A stretch of DNA of 64,000 bases from Christiangramia portivictoriae DSM 23547 (GCF_000423045.1 NZ_KE383971.1:816092-880091); one strand, 5' to 3'; shown: positions 1 to 8,911, counted from the stretch's first letter. Notes: generated from the letters alone by a model not told the origin. Numbers and translations: made by a program.

Positions 1-1
1 T

Positions 2-934
2 CAGCCACGAACCAATACCAAAGGAAACTGGCTTATTGGATATGGCGTTAGCGCAGCATCCAGGAATTCACCTTATTTAAAGACCCACGCGAAGGTGCTG
101 TTGGAATTGGTGGAGGACAGAGTAGAAGCGACCATGCAGATGGATGCAACCGATATTGGTACGGGAACTTATACGATCGTAGCTCAAACTGCTGCCGAAT
201 ATCTTGGCATTCCAGTGGAACAGGTCAAGGTAGAACTGGGGGATTCCAACTTCCCGGTAACCCCGGGCTCCGGAGGATCATGGGGAGCAGCCTCTTACTG
301 TAATGGAGCAAGAGCGGCCTGTGAGAACGCAGTTAAAAAATTGAAAGACAATCGAAGTATTCCTGAAGACAAGGAGGTTGCTCTGGCTGAACTTTTAAAA
401 CAGAACCAGCTCACTAAATTTGAAATGACTGGGATGGCCGAGCCTTCTACGGAATTTGAAAAACATTCTGTATTTTCTTTTGGTGCCAACTTCGCCGAAG
501 TCTGGGTAGATAAAGACACAGGAATGTGGAAGATCGAAAGAATGGTCAACGTGGGTGCCGCAGGAAAAATCCTGAATCCTAAGACTGCCTATGGACAGAT
601 CATTGGAGGTCTAACCATGGGAGCAGGAATGGCGATTGCTGAAAAGACTGATGTAGAACCAAATTTCGGGAATTTCATTACACGTTCCTTTGCAGATTAT
701 CACGTTCCTGTAAACCTGGATATGGCAAACATCGATGTCATTTTTCTTCCTGAAGAGGACAAGATCGCCAACAAAATGGGAATAAAAGGAATAGGAGAGC
801 TGGGAATCACAAGTGTAGCCGCTTCACTTTCCAATGCCATTTTTAATGCCACAGGTAAAAGAATGCGCGAATTGCCCATAACCCCTGAAAAATTAATTGA
901 AGCGCCATTGGAACCTGGCGTTCAGGAAGTTTGA
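2..934 (+). CDS. Xanthine dehydrogenase/aldehyde oxidase family, molybdopterin-binding subunit (C-terminal part)
   Basis: The frame is open from base 2, so the gene begins outside the window and the ATG at 95 is internal. The 310 visible residues are the C-terminal molybdopterin-binding half of the xanthine dehydrogenase/aldehyde oxidase large subunit, which hydroxylates purines or aldehydes at a Mo centre. Support comes from the segment DATDIGTGTYTIVAQ, the GSGGSWGAAS loop, and the late GIKGIGELG stretch, where GIGELG corresponds to the catalytic-glutamate region of the family. In Bacteroidota such subunits usually follow separate 2Fe-2S and FAD subunits, which would lie upstream out of view. 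The substrate cannot be read from this fragment. A strong hairpin follows the stop. Confidence 0.9.
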   Translation, partial: QPRTNTKGNWLIGYGVSAASRNSPYLKTHAKVLLELVEDRVEATMQMDATDIGTGTYTIVAQTAAEYLGIPVEQVKVELGDSNFPVTPGSGGSWGAASYCNGARAACENAVKKLKDNRSIPEDKEVALAELLKQNQLTKFEMTGMAEPSTEFEKHSVFSFGANFAEVWVDKDTGMWKIERMVNVGAAGKILNPKTAYGQIIGGLTMGAGMAIAEKTDVEPNFGNFITRSFADYHVPVNLDMANIDVIFLPEEDKIANKMGIKGIGELGITSVAASLSNAIFNATGKRMRELPITPEKLIEAPLEPGVQEV

Positions 935-940
935 TAGTTT

Positions 941-970
941 AAAAACCCGGATCATCATCCGGGTTTTTTA
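941..970 (+). terminator. Rho-independent terminator after the molybdoenzyme gene
   Basis: Inverted repeat AAAAACCCGGAT / ATCCGGGTTTTTT with a short loop, followed by T residues, directly after the stop at 934. Confidence 0.85.
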
Positions 971-974
971 CTAT

Positions 975-1017
975 TATGATAGTTTGACAACTGTTAATTA
1001 AGATATAAACTATCATA
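975..1017. promoter_or_regulatory. Candidate TetR operator: 11-bp inverted repeat
   Basis: TATGATAGTTT at 975-985 is repeated in exact inverted form, AAACTATCATA, at 1007-1017 with a 21-base spacer. It lies just upstream of the TetR-type gene at 1058. Binding by that regulator is inferred; the repeat itself is visible. Confidence 0.5.
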
Positions 1018-1020
1018 TAT

Positions 1021-1043
1021 TAATAGTAATACTATTAGATTTG
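1021..1043 (+). promoter_or_regulatory. Palindrome overlapping a Bacteroidota -7 element upstream of the exporter operon
   Basis: TAATAGTA-A-TACTATTA (1021-1037) is a perfect 8-1-8 palindrome. It overlaps TAGATTTG at 1036-1043, which fits the Bacteroidota -7 consensus TAnnTTTG. No convincing -33 TTTG was found. A repressor bound here would block the promoter, which suits autoregulation by the TetR protein starting at 1058. Confidence 0.55.
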
Positions 1044-1057
1044 CAGGAAATAATTTA

Positions 1058-1747
1058 ATGGTGGATAAGTTATATCAGAACATCAATATTTCAGTAAATT
1101 CAGAATTATTTCTGAAGGATCCTGAATCCAGTGAGCTGGGGAAAAAGATCGTAGGTCAGGGAATTTTGCTTATCGACCAGATTGGTTTCGAGAAGTTTAC
1201 CTTCAAGAAACTTGGAGCGAAGATTAAATCGAATGAAAGTTCTATTTATCGATATTTTGAAAATAAACACAAGTTCCTGGTTTATATCACAAACTGGTTC
1301 TGGGGCTGGAAAGAGTTTCAGCTTACGCTGTCCACTTATGGGATCTCAGATCGCAACATGAAATTACTGAAAGCTATCGAGGTCGTTACACATCCCGTGG
1401 TTCAGGACTTCAGGTTTCAGCACATCAATGAGGTTGCCCTAAACCATATTATTATCAATGAGTCTTCCAAATCCTATCTTACCAAGGAGGTAGAAACAGA
1501 CAATAAGGAAGGCTATTTTTCTATTTACAAAAGACTGGTTACCAGGATAGCTGAAATGATTTCTGAAGTTTCTTCAGATTATCAATATTCCCTTAGCCTC
1601 TCCAGCATGATCCTGGATGGAGCCCTGCACCAGCATTTTTTAAAGGATCATATTCAGTCAATAACCGACTGCTCCGAAAAGAAAAGTGTTTCCAATTATT
1701 TTAAAGACCTCGTGATCAATACCCTAAAAATTGAACTCAATGGCTGA
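1058..1747 (+). CDS. TetR/AcrR-family transcriptional regulator of the exporter operon
   Basis: This 229-residue protein has an N-terminal helix-turn-helix at about residues 40-75 (FTFKKLGAKIKSNESSIYRY, with the SSIYRYF recognition helix typical of TetR proteins). The divergent C-terminal part presumably senses a ligand. The start at 1058 is preceded by an AGGA-type ribosome site. The 3' end overlaps the ABC gene by 8 bases, so regulator and exporter are almost surely one operon. Two inverted repeats upstream (975-1017 and 1021-1037) are plausible autoregulatory operators. Ligand and exported substrate are unknown. Confidence 0.85.
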   Translation: MVDKLYQNINISVNSELFLKDPESSELGKKIVGQGILLIDQIGFEKFTFKKLGAKIKSNESSIYRYFENKHKFLVYITNWFWGWKEFQLTLSTYGISDRNMKLLKAIEVVTHPVVQDFRFQHINEVALNHIIINESSKSYLTKEVETDNKEGYFSIYKRLVTRIAEMISEVSSDYQYSLSLSSMILDGALHQHFLKDHIQSITDCSEKKSVSNYFKDLVINTLKIELNG

Positions 1748-3404
1748 AGAAAAAATGACCGCCTGGCAGCGCTTCGTTGGCCTGCTTAAGCTCGATAAAA
1801 AAGATTTCCTGCAAATTCTGTATTATGCAATTTTTGCCGGACTGGTGAATCTTTCGGTACCACTTGGAATACAGGCAATCGTAAACCTTATACAGGGTGC
1901 CCGAATCACTACTTCGTGGATCATCCTGGTCATCCTGGTAACTATGGGAGTTGCTTTTGTGGGAGTGCTTCAGCTTATGCAGATAAGGATTCTGGAAAAT
2001 ATTCAGCAGAAAATATTTACAAGGGCGTCTTTTGAATTCACCTATAGATTTCCGAAGATAAAAATGTCTGAGCTCGAAAACTTTTACCCTCCTGAACTTG
2101 CAAACAGGTTTTTTGATGTAATCACGATCCAGAAAGGGATCGCCAAACTGGTGTTAGACTTTCCAGCGGCTATTTTGCAGATCGTCTTTGGATTGATCCT
2201 GCTTTCACTGTATCACCCTTTCTTTATTTTCTACGGAATCTTACTCGTATTGCTTATTTACCTGGTGTTCAGATTCACCGCGAAACGTGGACTTCATACC
2301 AGTATCAAAGAGTCCAAAATGAAGTATAAGATTGCACACTGGATTCAGGAAGTAGCCAGGACTTTGATCAGTTTTAAAGTTTCTGGAAAAACCAGGCACG
2401 CCATACAAAAGAATGATGCGCTGGTGACCAAATATCTCCATGAACGGGAGAGTCATTTCCAGGTACTAAAACTTCAGTTCATTCAAATGGTTGGTTTTAA
2501 GACGCTGGTTACAGCTGGTTTGTTGCTAATAGGAGGTTTCCTGGTGCTTAACCAGCAAATGAACATTGGCCAGTTCGTAGCAGCAGAGATCATCATATTA
2601 TTGATCATAAGTTCGGTGGAGAAAATGATCATGGGACTTGAAAACTTTTACGATCTGCTTACTTCACTTGAAAAACTCGGCGAAGTGGTAGATAAAAAAT
2701 TAGAAAGATCTGGAGGCGATACCTCGTTTTCTGAACATACCAATCTGGAAATCGAACTTAAAAATATTGGATTTAAAACACCAGAAGGTCAGGAAGTCCT
2801 GAAGGATATCAATTTAACGATCAAGCCGGGGGAAAAGATTTTGCTGAAAGGGCCTAACGGTTCAGGTAAATCGCTGTTGCTTAGAATCATTGCCGGACTT
2901 GTGGAGCCTACCCAAGGGAAAATCTATGTAAATGGTATTTCCCTTAAGAATATCGACTTAAACTATTATCACGGTCTTATGGGGCAATCACTCACAGAAG
3001 AATCTTTGTTTGAGGGCACCCTTTTCGAGAATCTTACCTTCGGCGATGATACGGTCACAAATTCAGAAATATTTGCAGTACTGGATAAAACCGGATTAAA
3101 AGAATTTGTGCGACAGCAACCCGATGGTTTGGAAACTCTTATCTATCCAGAAGGACTTAAATTACCTCATACCATCGCCAAGAAGATCATCCTGGCCAGG
3201 ACGTTATTGCGAAATCCAAGGTTGTTGATTTTGAACGAGCCATTGCACCAGGTAGATTATGAAGAGGAAAAACGAATCGTTGATCATCTCATGTCTGAAG
3301 ATCAGCAATGGTCCATCATTGTAGCCAGTGGTGAGGAGGTCTGGCAGAATCGTTGTAACCGTCATATCATTTTAAGAGATGGTAAACTTGAATCTAATCT
3401 TTAA
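1740..3404 (+). CDS. ABC exporter protein (membrane plus nucleotide-binding domain) with degenerate catalytic motifs
   Basis: About 554 residues: an N-terminal ABC exporter membrane domain (roughly residues 20-310, several hydrophobic helices), then a nucleotide-binding domain. I chose the ATG at 1740, not TTG at 1731, because it overlaps the upstream gene compactly. Walker A is intact (GPNGSGKS, about residue 370). The signature is not LSGGQ-like but reads KLPHTIAKK. Walker B reads LLILNEP, with Asn for the usual Asp. The H-loop position reads IIVASGEE without a histidine. It is followed by HlyD-type and TolC-type genes, so it is the inner-membrane part of a type-I-secretion-like tripartite exporter. 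It may hydrolyse ATP weakly or pair with another ATPase. No peptidase C39 domain is present. Confidence 0.85.
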   Translation: MAEEKMTAWQRFVGLLKLDKKDFLQILYYAIFAGLVNLSVPLGIQAIVNLIQGARITTSWIILVILVTMGVAFVGVLQLMQIRILENIQQKIFTRASFEFTYRFPKIKMSELENFYPPELANRFFDVITIQKGIAKLVLDFPAAILQIVFGLILLSLYHPFFIFYGILLVLLIYLVFRFTAKRGLHTSIKESKMKYKIAHWIQEVARTLISFKVSGKTRHAIQKNDALVTKYLHERESHFQVLKLQFIQMVGFKTLVTAGLLLIGGFLVLNQQMNIGQFVAAEIIILLIISSVEKMIMGLENFYDLLTSLEKLGEVVDKKLERSGGDTSFSEHTNLEIELKNIGFKTPEGQEVLKDINLTIKPGEKILLKGPNGSGKSLLLRIIAGLVEPTQGKIYVNGISLKNIDLNYYHGLMGQSLTEESLFEGTLFENLTFGDDTVTNSEIFAVLDKTGLKEFVRQQPDGLETLIYPEGLKLPHTIAKKIILARTLLRNPRLLILNEPLHQVDYEEEKRIVDHLMSEDQQWSIIVASGEEVWQNRCNRHIILRDGKLESNL

Positions 3405-3409
3405 GGACT

Positions 3410-4762
3410 ATGCTTAACATCACTAGAAATTCATTGAACGAGCAGGTTGATCTACGGCAGTTTAAGGCTGGAAAGAAGGTTCTGCATACAAGACATTTTA
3501 AATACTTCAACAGATTCCTGAAATACTCGGCAATATTTGGAGTAATCGTACTATTTCTTCCCTGGACGCAGACGATATCAGGAAATGGTTCTGTAACCAC
3601 TTTAAGTCCTGAACAGCGACCGCAGACCATACAATCGGTCATTCCAGGTAAGATCGAAAAATGGTTTGTAAACGAAGGAGATTATGTAGAGAAAGGAGAT
3701 ACGATCCTGCACATAACAGAGGTTAAGAATGAATATTTTGATCCATCGCTGGTAGAAAGAACAGGTGACCAGGTAGCTTCAAAGGCCGGTTCCCTGAAAT
3801 CCTACGATCAAAAAATCTCTGCTTTAGGTACACAGTTACAGGCGCTGGCTCAGGAAAGGGAGCTTAAGTTGGAACAGGCGAGAAACAAGCTGGAACAGGC
3901 CAAACTGAAAGCAAAAAGTGACAGTATCGATTTTGAAGCGGCAAAAACCAATCTGAGTATTGCCGAAACTCAGTTTGATCGTACAAAGACCCTCCAGGAG
4001 GAAGGATTGAAAGCGATGACAGATGTGGAGGAAAAACGACTGAAACTTCAGGAAACTCAGGCAAAACTCATTTCGCAGGAAAACAAGCTTATGGCCAGTA
4101 GAAATGAGATCATCAATGCCCGCATTGAAATTAACCGAACAGCAGCGGAGTACAGTGATAAAATTTCCAAGATCCAGAGTGATCGCTCTTCTGCGGAATC
4201 TCAGAAATTCGATGCCCAGGCTGAAGTAAGTAAACTGCAGAATGCCTATACCAATTACGAAATGCGTCAGGATCTTTATTATGTACGAGCTCCTCAGAAC
4301 GGTTATATCAACAAGGCTATAAAAGCCGGGATTGGTGAAACTTTTAAAGAAGGAGAGCAGTTGGTGAATATTATGCCTTCAGATTATGACCTGGCTGTTG
4401 AAACTTTTGTAAAGCCTCTGGACCTACCGCTTTTACACAAAGGAGAAGAGGTTAGGGTACAGTTTGACGGTTGGCCGGCAATCGTTTTTAGTGGTTGGCC
4501 AAATGTATCTTATGGTACTTACGGAGCAAAGGTTGTGGCTATAGAGAATTTTATTAGTCCGAATGGAAAATACAGAGTACTGCTGGCACCAGACGAGAAC
4601 GATCACGAATGGCCCGATGCCTTGAGAGTTGGATCTGGTGCGAACACGCTGGCATTGCTGGAGGACGTGCCTATCTGGTATGAATTATGGCGACATTTAA
4701 ATGGCTTCCCGCCAAATTATTATACACCGGAAAATCAAACTGAAACTGAGAAAAAGAAATGA
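3410..4762 (+). CDS. HlyD-family periplasmic adaptor (membrane fusion protein)
   Basis: A 450-residue adaptor linking the ABC protein to the outer-membrane channel. One membrane helix lies at about residues 38-58. A lipoyl-like half-motif follows (IPGKIEKWFVNEGDYVEKGD, about residues 75-95). A long charged coiled coil spans about 120-290, then the second lipoyl half (YYVRAPQNGYINKAI) and beta-barrel parts. It starts 5 bases after the ABC gene and overlaps the TolC-type gene by 4 bases (ATGA), so the three are translationally coupled. Assignment to a tripartite exporter is firm; the cargo is not known. Confidence 0.92.
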   Translation: MLNITRNSLNEQVDLRQFKAGKKVLHTRHFKYFNRFLKYSAIFGVIVLFLPWTQTISGNGSVTTLSPEQRPQTIQSVIPGKIEKWFVNEGDYVEKGDTILHITEVKNEYFDPSLVERTGDQVASKAGSLKSYDQKISALGTQLQALAQERELKLEQARNKLEQAKLKAKSDSIDFEAAKTNLSIAETQFDRTKTLQEEGLKAMTDVEEKRLKLQETQAKLISQENKLMASRNEIINARIEINRTAAEYSDKISKIQSDRSSAESQKFDAQAEVSKLQNAYTNYEMRQDLYYVRAPQNGYINKAIKAGIGETFKEGEQLVNIMPSDYDLAVETFVKPLDLPLLHKGEEVRVQFDGWPAIVFSGWPNVSYGTYGAKVVAIENFISPNGKYRVLLAPDENDHEWPDALRVGSGANTLALLEDVPIWYELWRHLNGFPPNYYTPENQTETEKKK

Positions 4763-6147
4763 GTTTAAAAAAGTTACTTTTTTCAGCTTTCCTTTTACTG
4801 CCGCTGCTTCAATTTGGGCAAACTCAGGACAGTGTGGTACTTAATTTTGAGGATTACCTGCAAATGGTAAAAACCTACCATCCGGTGGTACGACAGGCCA
4901 GGCTAATAACAGATCTCGGTGACGCCGAATTACTGAAAGCCAGAAATGGGTTTGATCCAAAGATTGAAGCAAATTATGACAGGAAGGATTACAAGGATAC
5001 CCGGTATTTTGACCTTTTCAATGCTGCCTTCAAGATTCCAACCTGGTATGGTGTAGAGCTGAAGGCAAAATTTGAACAAAACGAAGGATTTTATTTGAAT
5101 CCCCAAAATACGGTGCCAGACGACGGACTGTTTGCGGCTGGAATTTCTGTACCCATAGGCCAGGGTTTGTTTATCAATGAACGTATGGCTGCCTTAAAAC
5201 AAGCCAAAGCATACCAGCAGCAGTCGGTCGCAGACCAGCAACTCGCGGTGAATGAGATCCTGTATGATGCTTCCATAGCCTATTTTGACTGGATTAGTGC
5301 CTATCGCGAACTTAAGTTATACAACAATTTTATTGAGAATGCGCAGTTTCGTTACGATGGTATTCTTGCCAGCTATGAAGTAGGGGACAAGCCGGCTATT
5401 GATACCCTGGAAGCCGATATACAGATACAGGACCGGAAGTTAAGCCTGGAACAGGCGCGACTTATGTTTTTCAAAGCCTCTCAAAAACTGGCTACTTTCC
5501 TGTGGGCTGAAAATAATACTCCGCTGGTGATTCGTGAACGGGTGTATCCCGAAGCTGCCTTATTCGAAAACAGCGCAATTCCAGCCGAGTTCTTGAGTGA
5601 TACTGAAATTGAGAACCATCCAAAGATTCGATCATTAGCATACAAGGTGGAAATTCTGGAGTTCGACAGAAGGCTGAAAGCAAACAAACTGCTTCCAAAA
5701 CTTGACCTGGAATACAATTACCTAAGCGGCGATCCGGATATTTTAAGAAGTTTCGTGAATGAGAATTATAAAATAGGCGTAAACTTCAGTATTCCCTTAT
5801 TTCTTCGGAAGGAACGCGGAGATCTGCAAAAATCAAGGATCAAACTTCAGGATGCTGAATTAGAGTTGTATAGCGAACAGCTCAATCTTCAGAATAAGAT
5901 CAGGGCGCTGAAAGAACAGTTTTTATCTTACCAGCAACAGGTATTAATGATCAACCAACTGGTAGAAAATTATGAAATCATGCTGAATGCTGAAGAACGT
6001 AAATTACAACTTGGAGAAAGTTCAGTATTTCTGGTCAATACCCGGGAAAAGAGTTTAATAAGTGCACGATTAAAACAAATTAGTGTACAGGAAAAACTCT
6101 GGAATACACGTGCTGAATTAAGCCAGGTTCTTGCCATCCTGGAATAA
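4759..6147 (+). CDS. TolC-family outer-membrane channel protein
   Basis: A 462-residue outer membrane efflux protein with an N-terminal signal peptide (hydrophobic residues 6-20, ending near FGQTQ). Two repeated alpha-helical coiled-coil halves typical of TolC/OEP proteins follow, for example the Gln/Glu-rich stretches near residues 150-240 and 360-460. It overlaps the adaptor gene by four bases and closes the regulator-ABC-adaptor-channel operon. No clear terminator hairpin follows. Confidence 0.9.
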   Translation: MSLKKLLFSAFLLLPLLQFGQTQDSVVLNFEDYLQMVKTYHPVVRQARLITDLGDAELLKARNGFDPKIEANYDRKDYKDTRYFDLFNAAFKIPTWYGVELKAKFEQNEGFYLNPQNTVPDDGLFAAGISVPIGQGLFINERMAALKQAKAYQQQSVADQQLAVNEILYDASIAYFDWISAYRELKLYNNFIENAQFRYDGILASYEVGDKPAIDTLEADIQIQDRKLSLEQARLMFFKASQKLATFLWAENNTPLVIRERVYPEAALFENSAIPAEFLSDTEIENHPKIRSLAYKVEILEFDRRLKANKLLPKLDLEYNYLSGDPDILRSFVNENYKIGVNFSIPLFLRKERGDLQKSRIKLQDAELELYSEQLNLQNKIRALKEQFLSYQQQVLMINQLVENYEIMLNAEERKLQLGESSVFLVNTREKSLISARLKQISVQEKLWNTRAELSQVLAILE

Positions 6148-6208
6148 TTTAACCTTTTGCAATGTCTTTTTCCCCGGATTTAAATACGGTGTAGGTAAGT
6201 GTCTATTG

Positions 6209-6216
6209 TATCTTTG
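6209..6216 (+). promoter_or_regulatory. Bacteroidota -7 promoter element
   Basis: TATCTTTG matches TAnnTTTG and lies 11 bases before the ATG at 6228. No clear -33 TTTG was found at the expected distance, so the promoter call rests on the -7 box alone. Confidence 0.5.
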
Positions 6217-6227
6217 CAGGCGGAAAA

Positions 6228-6629
6228 ATGACCATGCAAAAATCTTTCTGTCTATTCCTGCTAACCTTATTCAGCTGGAGCATGCTTGCCCCGGTATTTC
6301 CAGTTTTTGAATATTTTATCAATTACGATTATATCGTTGAAGTGCTTTGTATCAATAAGAATGAGCCAGAACTGGAATGTGACGGTAAGTGTTATTTAAA
6401 GGATCAGCTTTCAGCGAATTCTATCATTAAAAATGATACTTCAGAAAATCAACTGGTCGATTACCGATTCAAACCTGTACCACTTTTTTTCCAGGACACA
6501 GGCAAAATCCATCTGAGCTCAAGTTTCAACCAGCAATCAAAATTGCTTGTTTTCTATACTTCAGTTTCTACGGAATATTTAGCAGAAATCCCGTCTCGAC
6601 CTCCACGATTTTCACTGCTTTTCGTGTAA
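6228..6629 (+). CDS. Small conserved protein with a CxGKCYLKDQL motif, function unknown
   Basis: A 133-residue protein with one N-terminal hydrophobic helix or signal anchor (residues 5-25), then a conserved-looking cysteine motif, LCINKNEPELECDGKCYLKDQ, at about residues 42-62. Similar short proteins are widespread in Flavobacteria, to my recollection often beside metal-related or outer-membrane genes; no function is assigned. Three cysteines close together (LCINK, LECDGKC) could bind a metal or form a disulfide outside the cytoplasm. A good -7 element precedes it, and the broken transporter at 6658 follows 28 bases later. A second in-frame ATG exists at 6234. Confidence 0.7.
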   Translation: MTMQKSFCLFLLTLFSWSMLAPVFPVFEYFINYDYIVEVLCINKNEPELECDGKCYLKDQLSANSIIKNDTSENQLVDYRFKPVPLFFQDTGKIHLSSSFNQQSKLLVFYTSVSTEYLAEIPSRPPRFSLLFV

Positions 6630-6657
6630 ATAGTAAGTGAATTTTTAAAATCAAAAA

Positions 6658-7677
6658 ATGAATAAATTTTTAATCCCTTTTTTAGGGTCAATATTGCTGT
6701 GCTCCAATATGATGGTAGCGCAAGATAAATGGAGTAGTAACCGGGCAGATGGGCATGCTCCAATAAGTATCATGGGTGATCATACTCATCACAAAGGTGA
6801 ATTCATGGTGTCATACCGGTACATGCCTATGTGGATGGATGGATTGATTGAAGGTAATGATGCAATCGAGAATAGGAAGGCGTTTGATAATTATATGGCA
6901 GTTCCTCAGGACATGCGCATGGATATGCATATGCTAGGTGCGATGTATGCTGTTTGCAACCGGGTGATCCTTGCAGGAATACTTAATTATATTGATAATG
7001 ATATGGATCTACGCTCCAGAATGGGTATGAATTTCACAACAGAATCATCTGGGTTTGGAGATATTGCTGTTAATGCTCTCATCAACTTTTATGATAAGGA
7101 CAGGCAGAAAATACATGCCAATCTAGGAGTAAGCATACCTACCGGAGATTTGGAACAGTCTGGGGATACCCCGACGATGCAAAACGCGAGACTTGCCTAT
7201 CCCATGCAGTTAGGTAGCGGTACACTGGATCCATCTATAGGCGTTACTTATCTGGGTTAAACAGATCGTTTTTCGTGGGGTGTACAGCCAAAGTATAAAT
7301 TCAGAATAGGTGAAAATTCTCAGGATTATACATTAGGAAATCGATTTGATGTAGTTGGCTGGACCGCCTATAGTCTGTCACAAAAATGGAGCGTTTCAGG
7401 GAGCGTGAGTTATTTCGATCAGCAGGAAATCGATGGTGTGGATGGTAAGATGAACCCTATGATGATGCCGTTGTTCGATACAGCAAATTCAGGGAGAAGT
7501 CAGTTGGATCTCGGGATTGGTAGTAACTTCTACGTGCCTGCTGGCAGACTGAAGAATCTAAGACTGGGAGTTGAAGTTAAACTGCCTTTATACCAGGATG
7601 TAAATGGTATTCAAATGCAGAATCAGTTGGCAGGAACAATCGGGCTCCAGTATTTAATCAGTTCTTATAAAAAGTAA
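6658..7677 (+). pseudogene. Outer-membrane transporter-like protein interrupted by an in-frame TAA
   Basis: Two open segments (6658-7260 and 7261-7677) lie in one reading frame separated by a single TAA at 7258-7260. Translation resumes at once with TDRFSWGVQPKYKFRI and runs to a natural stop, giving about 339 codons. CAA (Gln) to TAA would explain the break (YLG-Q-TDRFSWG). The N-terminus has a signal peptide ending near MVAQD and a His-rich stretch (MGDHTHHKGEF). The rest alternates like an outer-membrane beta-barrel of the kind annotated as 'transporter' in Bacteroidota. It is probably co-transcribed with the Cys-motif protein upstream. The product would be truncated unless the stop is read through or is a sequencing error. 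Confidence 0.85.
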
Positions 7678-7698
7678 TTCCATCATATATACTGAAAT

Positions 7699-7733
7699 AA
7701 AAAAAAGCCGCTCTGCAGAGCGGCTTTTTTATT
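7699..7733. terminator. Bidirectional terminator
   Basis: AAAAAAGCCGCTCT-GC-AGAGCGGCTTTTTT: perfect GC-rich stem flanked by A and T tracts, between convergent genes ending at 7677 (+) and 7732 (-). Confidence 0.9.
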
Positions 7734-8187
7734 ATAAAAATTTCCTGGTACTCTTTTTATATGCTGAATACTCCGGATATTTCAGTAGTAATAACCGCTC
7801 TTCATAATTTGATTTGAAATAGAGTACTATGAATAGCAAAATAGTAATGATCAATCTGAATTCAGATTCAGAAAAAATTCCGAAGCTGAAGGCCAGCAGA
7901 ATGATAGAGGTATAAATTGGATGCCTGGAAAATGAGAATGCACCACCGGTTATCAATTTCCCCTTATTTACGGGTGTTGGGAACACAGACAATGTATGTT
8001 TAAGTTGATATAATGTAACTACCGCCAAAACAATTCCGAAGATACCGGGAACTAATGCTAACATTCTAATCCAGCCCGGCAGCTCTATTTCCATAAAATC
8101 CACTGGTATCCAATACGTAATGAATAACACTAGCTGCAGGCCTACGAATAAATAATCTCTTACCGGCAGATTTTCCGGTCGTTTCAT
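7732..8187 (-). CDS. Isoprenylcysteine carboxyl methyltransferase-like membrane methyltransferase
   Basis: A 151-residue integral membrane protein with four predicted helices. The C-terminal half carries the ICMT/phospholipid methyltransferase fold signature: FSRHPIYTSI at about residues 86-95, and the closing EERLLLLKYPEYSAYKKST. Bacterial members are of uncertain substrate (lipid or small thiol). It begins one base after the stop of the DUF2490 gene, so it is the last gene of a three-gene operon with a rhodanese. Confidence 0.85.
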   Translation of the reverse strand: MKRPENLPVRDYLFVGLQLVLFITYWIPVDFMEIELPGWIRMLALVPGIFGIVLAVVTLYQLKHTLSVFPTPVNKGKLITGGAFSFSRHPIYTSIILLAFSFGIFSESEFRLIITILLFIVLYFKSNYEERLLLLKYPEYSAYKKSTRKFL

Positions 8188-8188
8188 A

Positions 8189-8902
8189 TCAAAAAGTATA
8201 ACTCAAGATGGTATCCCATAGATGCCTGTGCAAGTCACTGCCCGATCGCGGCAGCATGATAAAATGATAGCCAGAGGTGATATTCAGGCCCTTTGCAATC
8301 ACAATTTGCGGGCCTACAAATACCCAGTTCTGGTCCACAGTATCGGGCAAAATTCCTGAATCAAAATTCAGAAATAGTTCATCGTAAGCGACCAGTGAGA
8401 TACCAGGGTTTTTTAAGACGGGCAGGCTGGCTGTTAATCGATATCTCAGTCGCGTACGGTAATTACGACCGTCTATGAGTTGCTTGTTCTCCCGTTCCAC
8501 GATGGCATCAATAAATCGTTCCTCAACTCTCATTCGATGATTAAAGTTCATAGAACCAATACGGTGACTGAGCGCTACCTGTTGCCAGATATTGTGTTCA
8601 TAAAAATCGGGTTTCGCGATATTGATATTTTGATCATTGTGCAGGTAACTATAACCGGCGGCAAAACTTACGATACTATCGAGGCGAAAATCTACCGAAG
8701 GCCGAATCACCGTTTGTTCATGGTATTTAAGAAAGGATGTGGTACGATGATGGTATTCCAGGCGTACATGCCAGTTTTCATTGAGGTTTTTGGTTACAAA
8801 AGCCGCATTCCAGCTACCATGTTCCTGTCTATCCTGTGCGTTTGCAGAGTAGGATAAGCTTATCAAAGCGAATACAATGAGGGCGTAGTTGATACTTCTC
8901 AT
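8189..8902 (-). CDS. DUF2490 family outer-membrane beta-barrel protein
   Basis: 237 residues with a signal peptide (residues 1-22, cleavage near ANAQ), then alternating beta strands with aromatic girdle residues and a C-terminal aromatic end (ILSYTF), as in outer-membrane barrels. The opening HGSWNAAFVTKNLNENW and the RxRYR segment fit DUF2490. Role unknown. It lies between the rhodanese gene (9 bases upstream) and the membrane methyltransferase (1 base downstream). Confidence 0.85.
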   Translation of the reverse strand: MRSINYALIVFALISLSYSANAQDRQEHGSWNAAFVTKNLNENWHVRLEYHHRTTSFLKYHEQTVIRPSVDFRLDSIVSFAAGYSYLHNDQNINIAKPDFYEHNIWQQVALSHRIGSMNFNHRMRVEERFIDAIVERENKQLIDGRNYRTRLRYRLTASLPVLKNPGISLVAYDELFLNFDSGILPDTVDQNWVFVGPQIVIAKGLNITSGYHFIMLPRSGSDLHRHLWDTILSYTF

Positions 8903-8911
8903 GAGTTTTAT

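Noticed and set aside
1731-1739. Upstream TTG start for the ABC exporter gene
   Set aside because: The ATG at 1740 gives a tighter overlap and a standard start codon.
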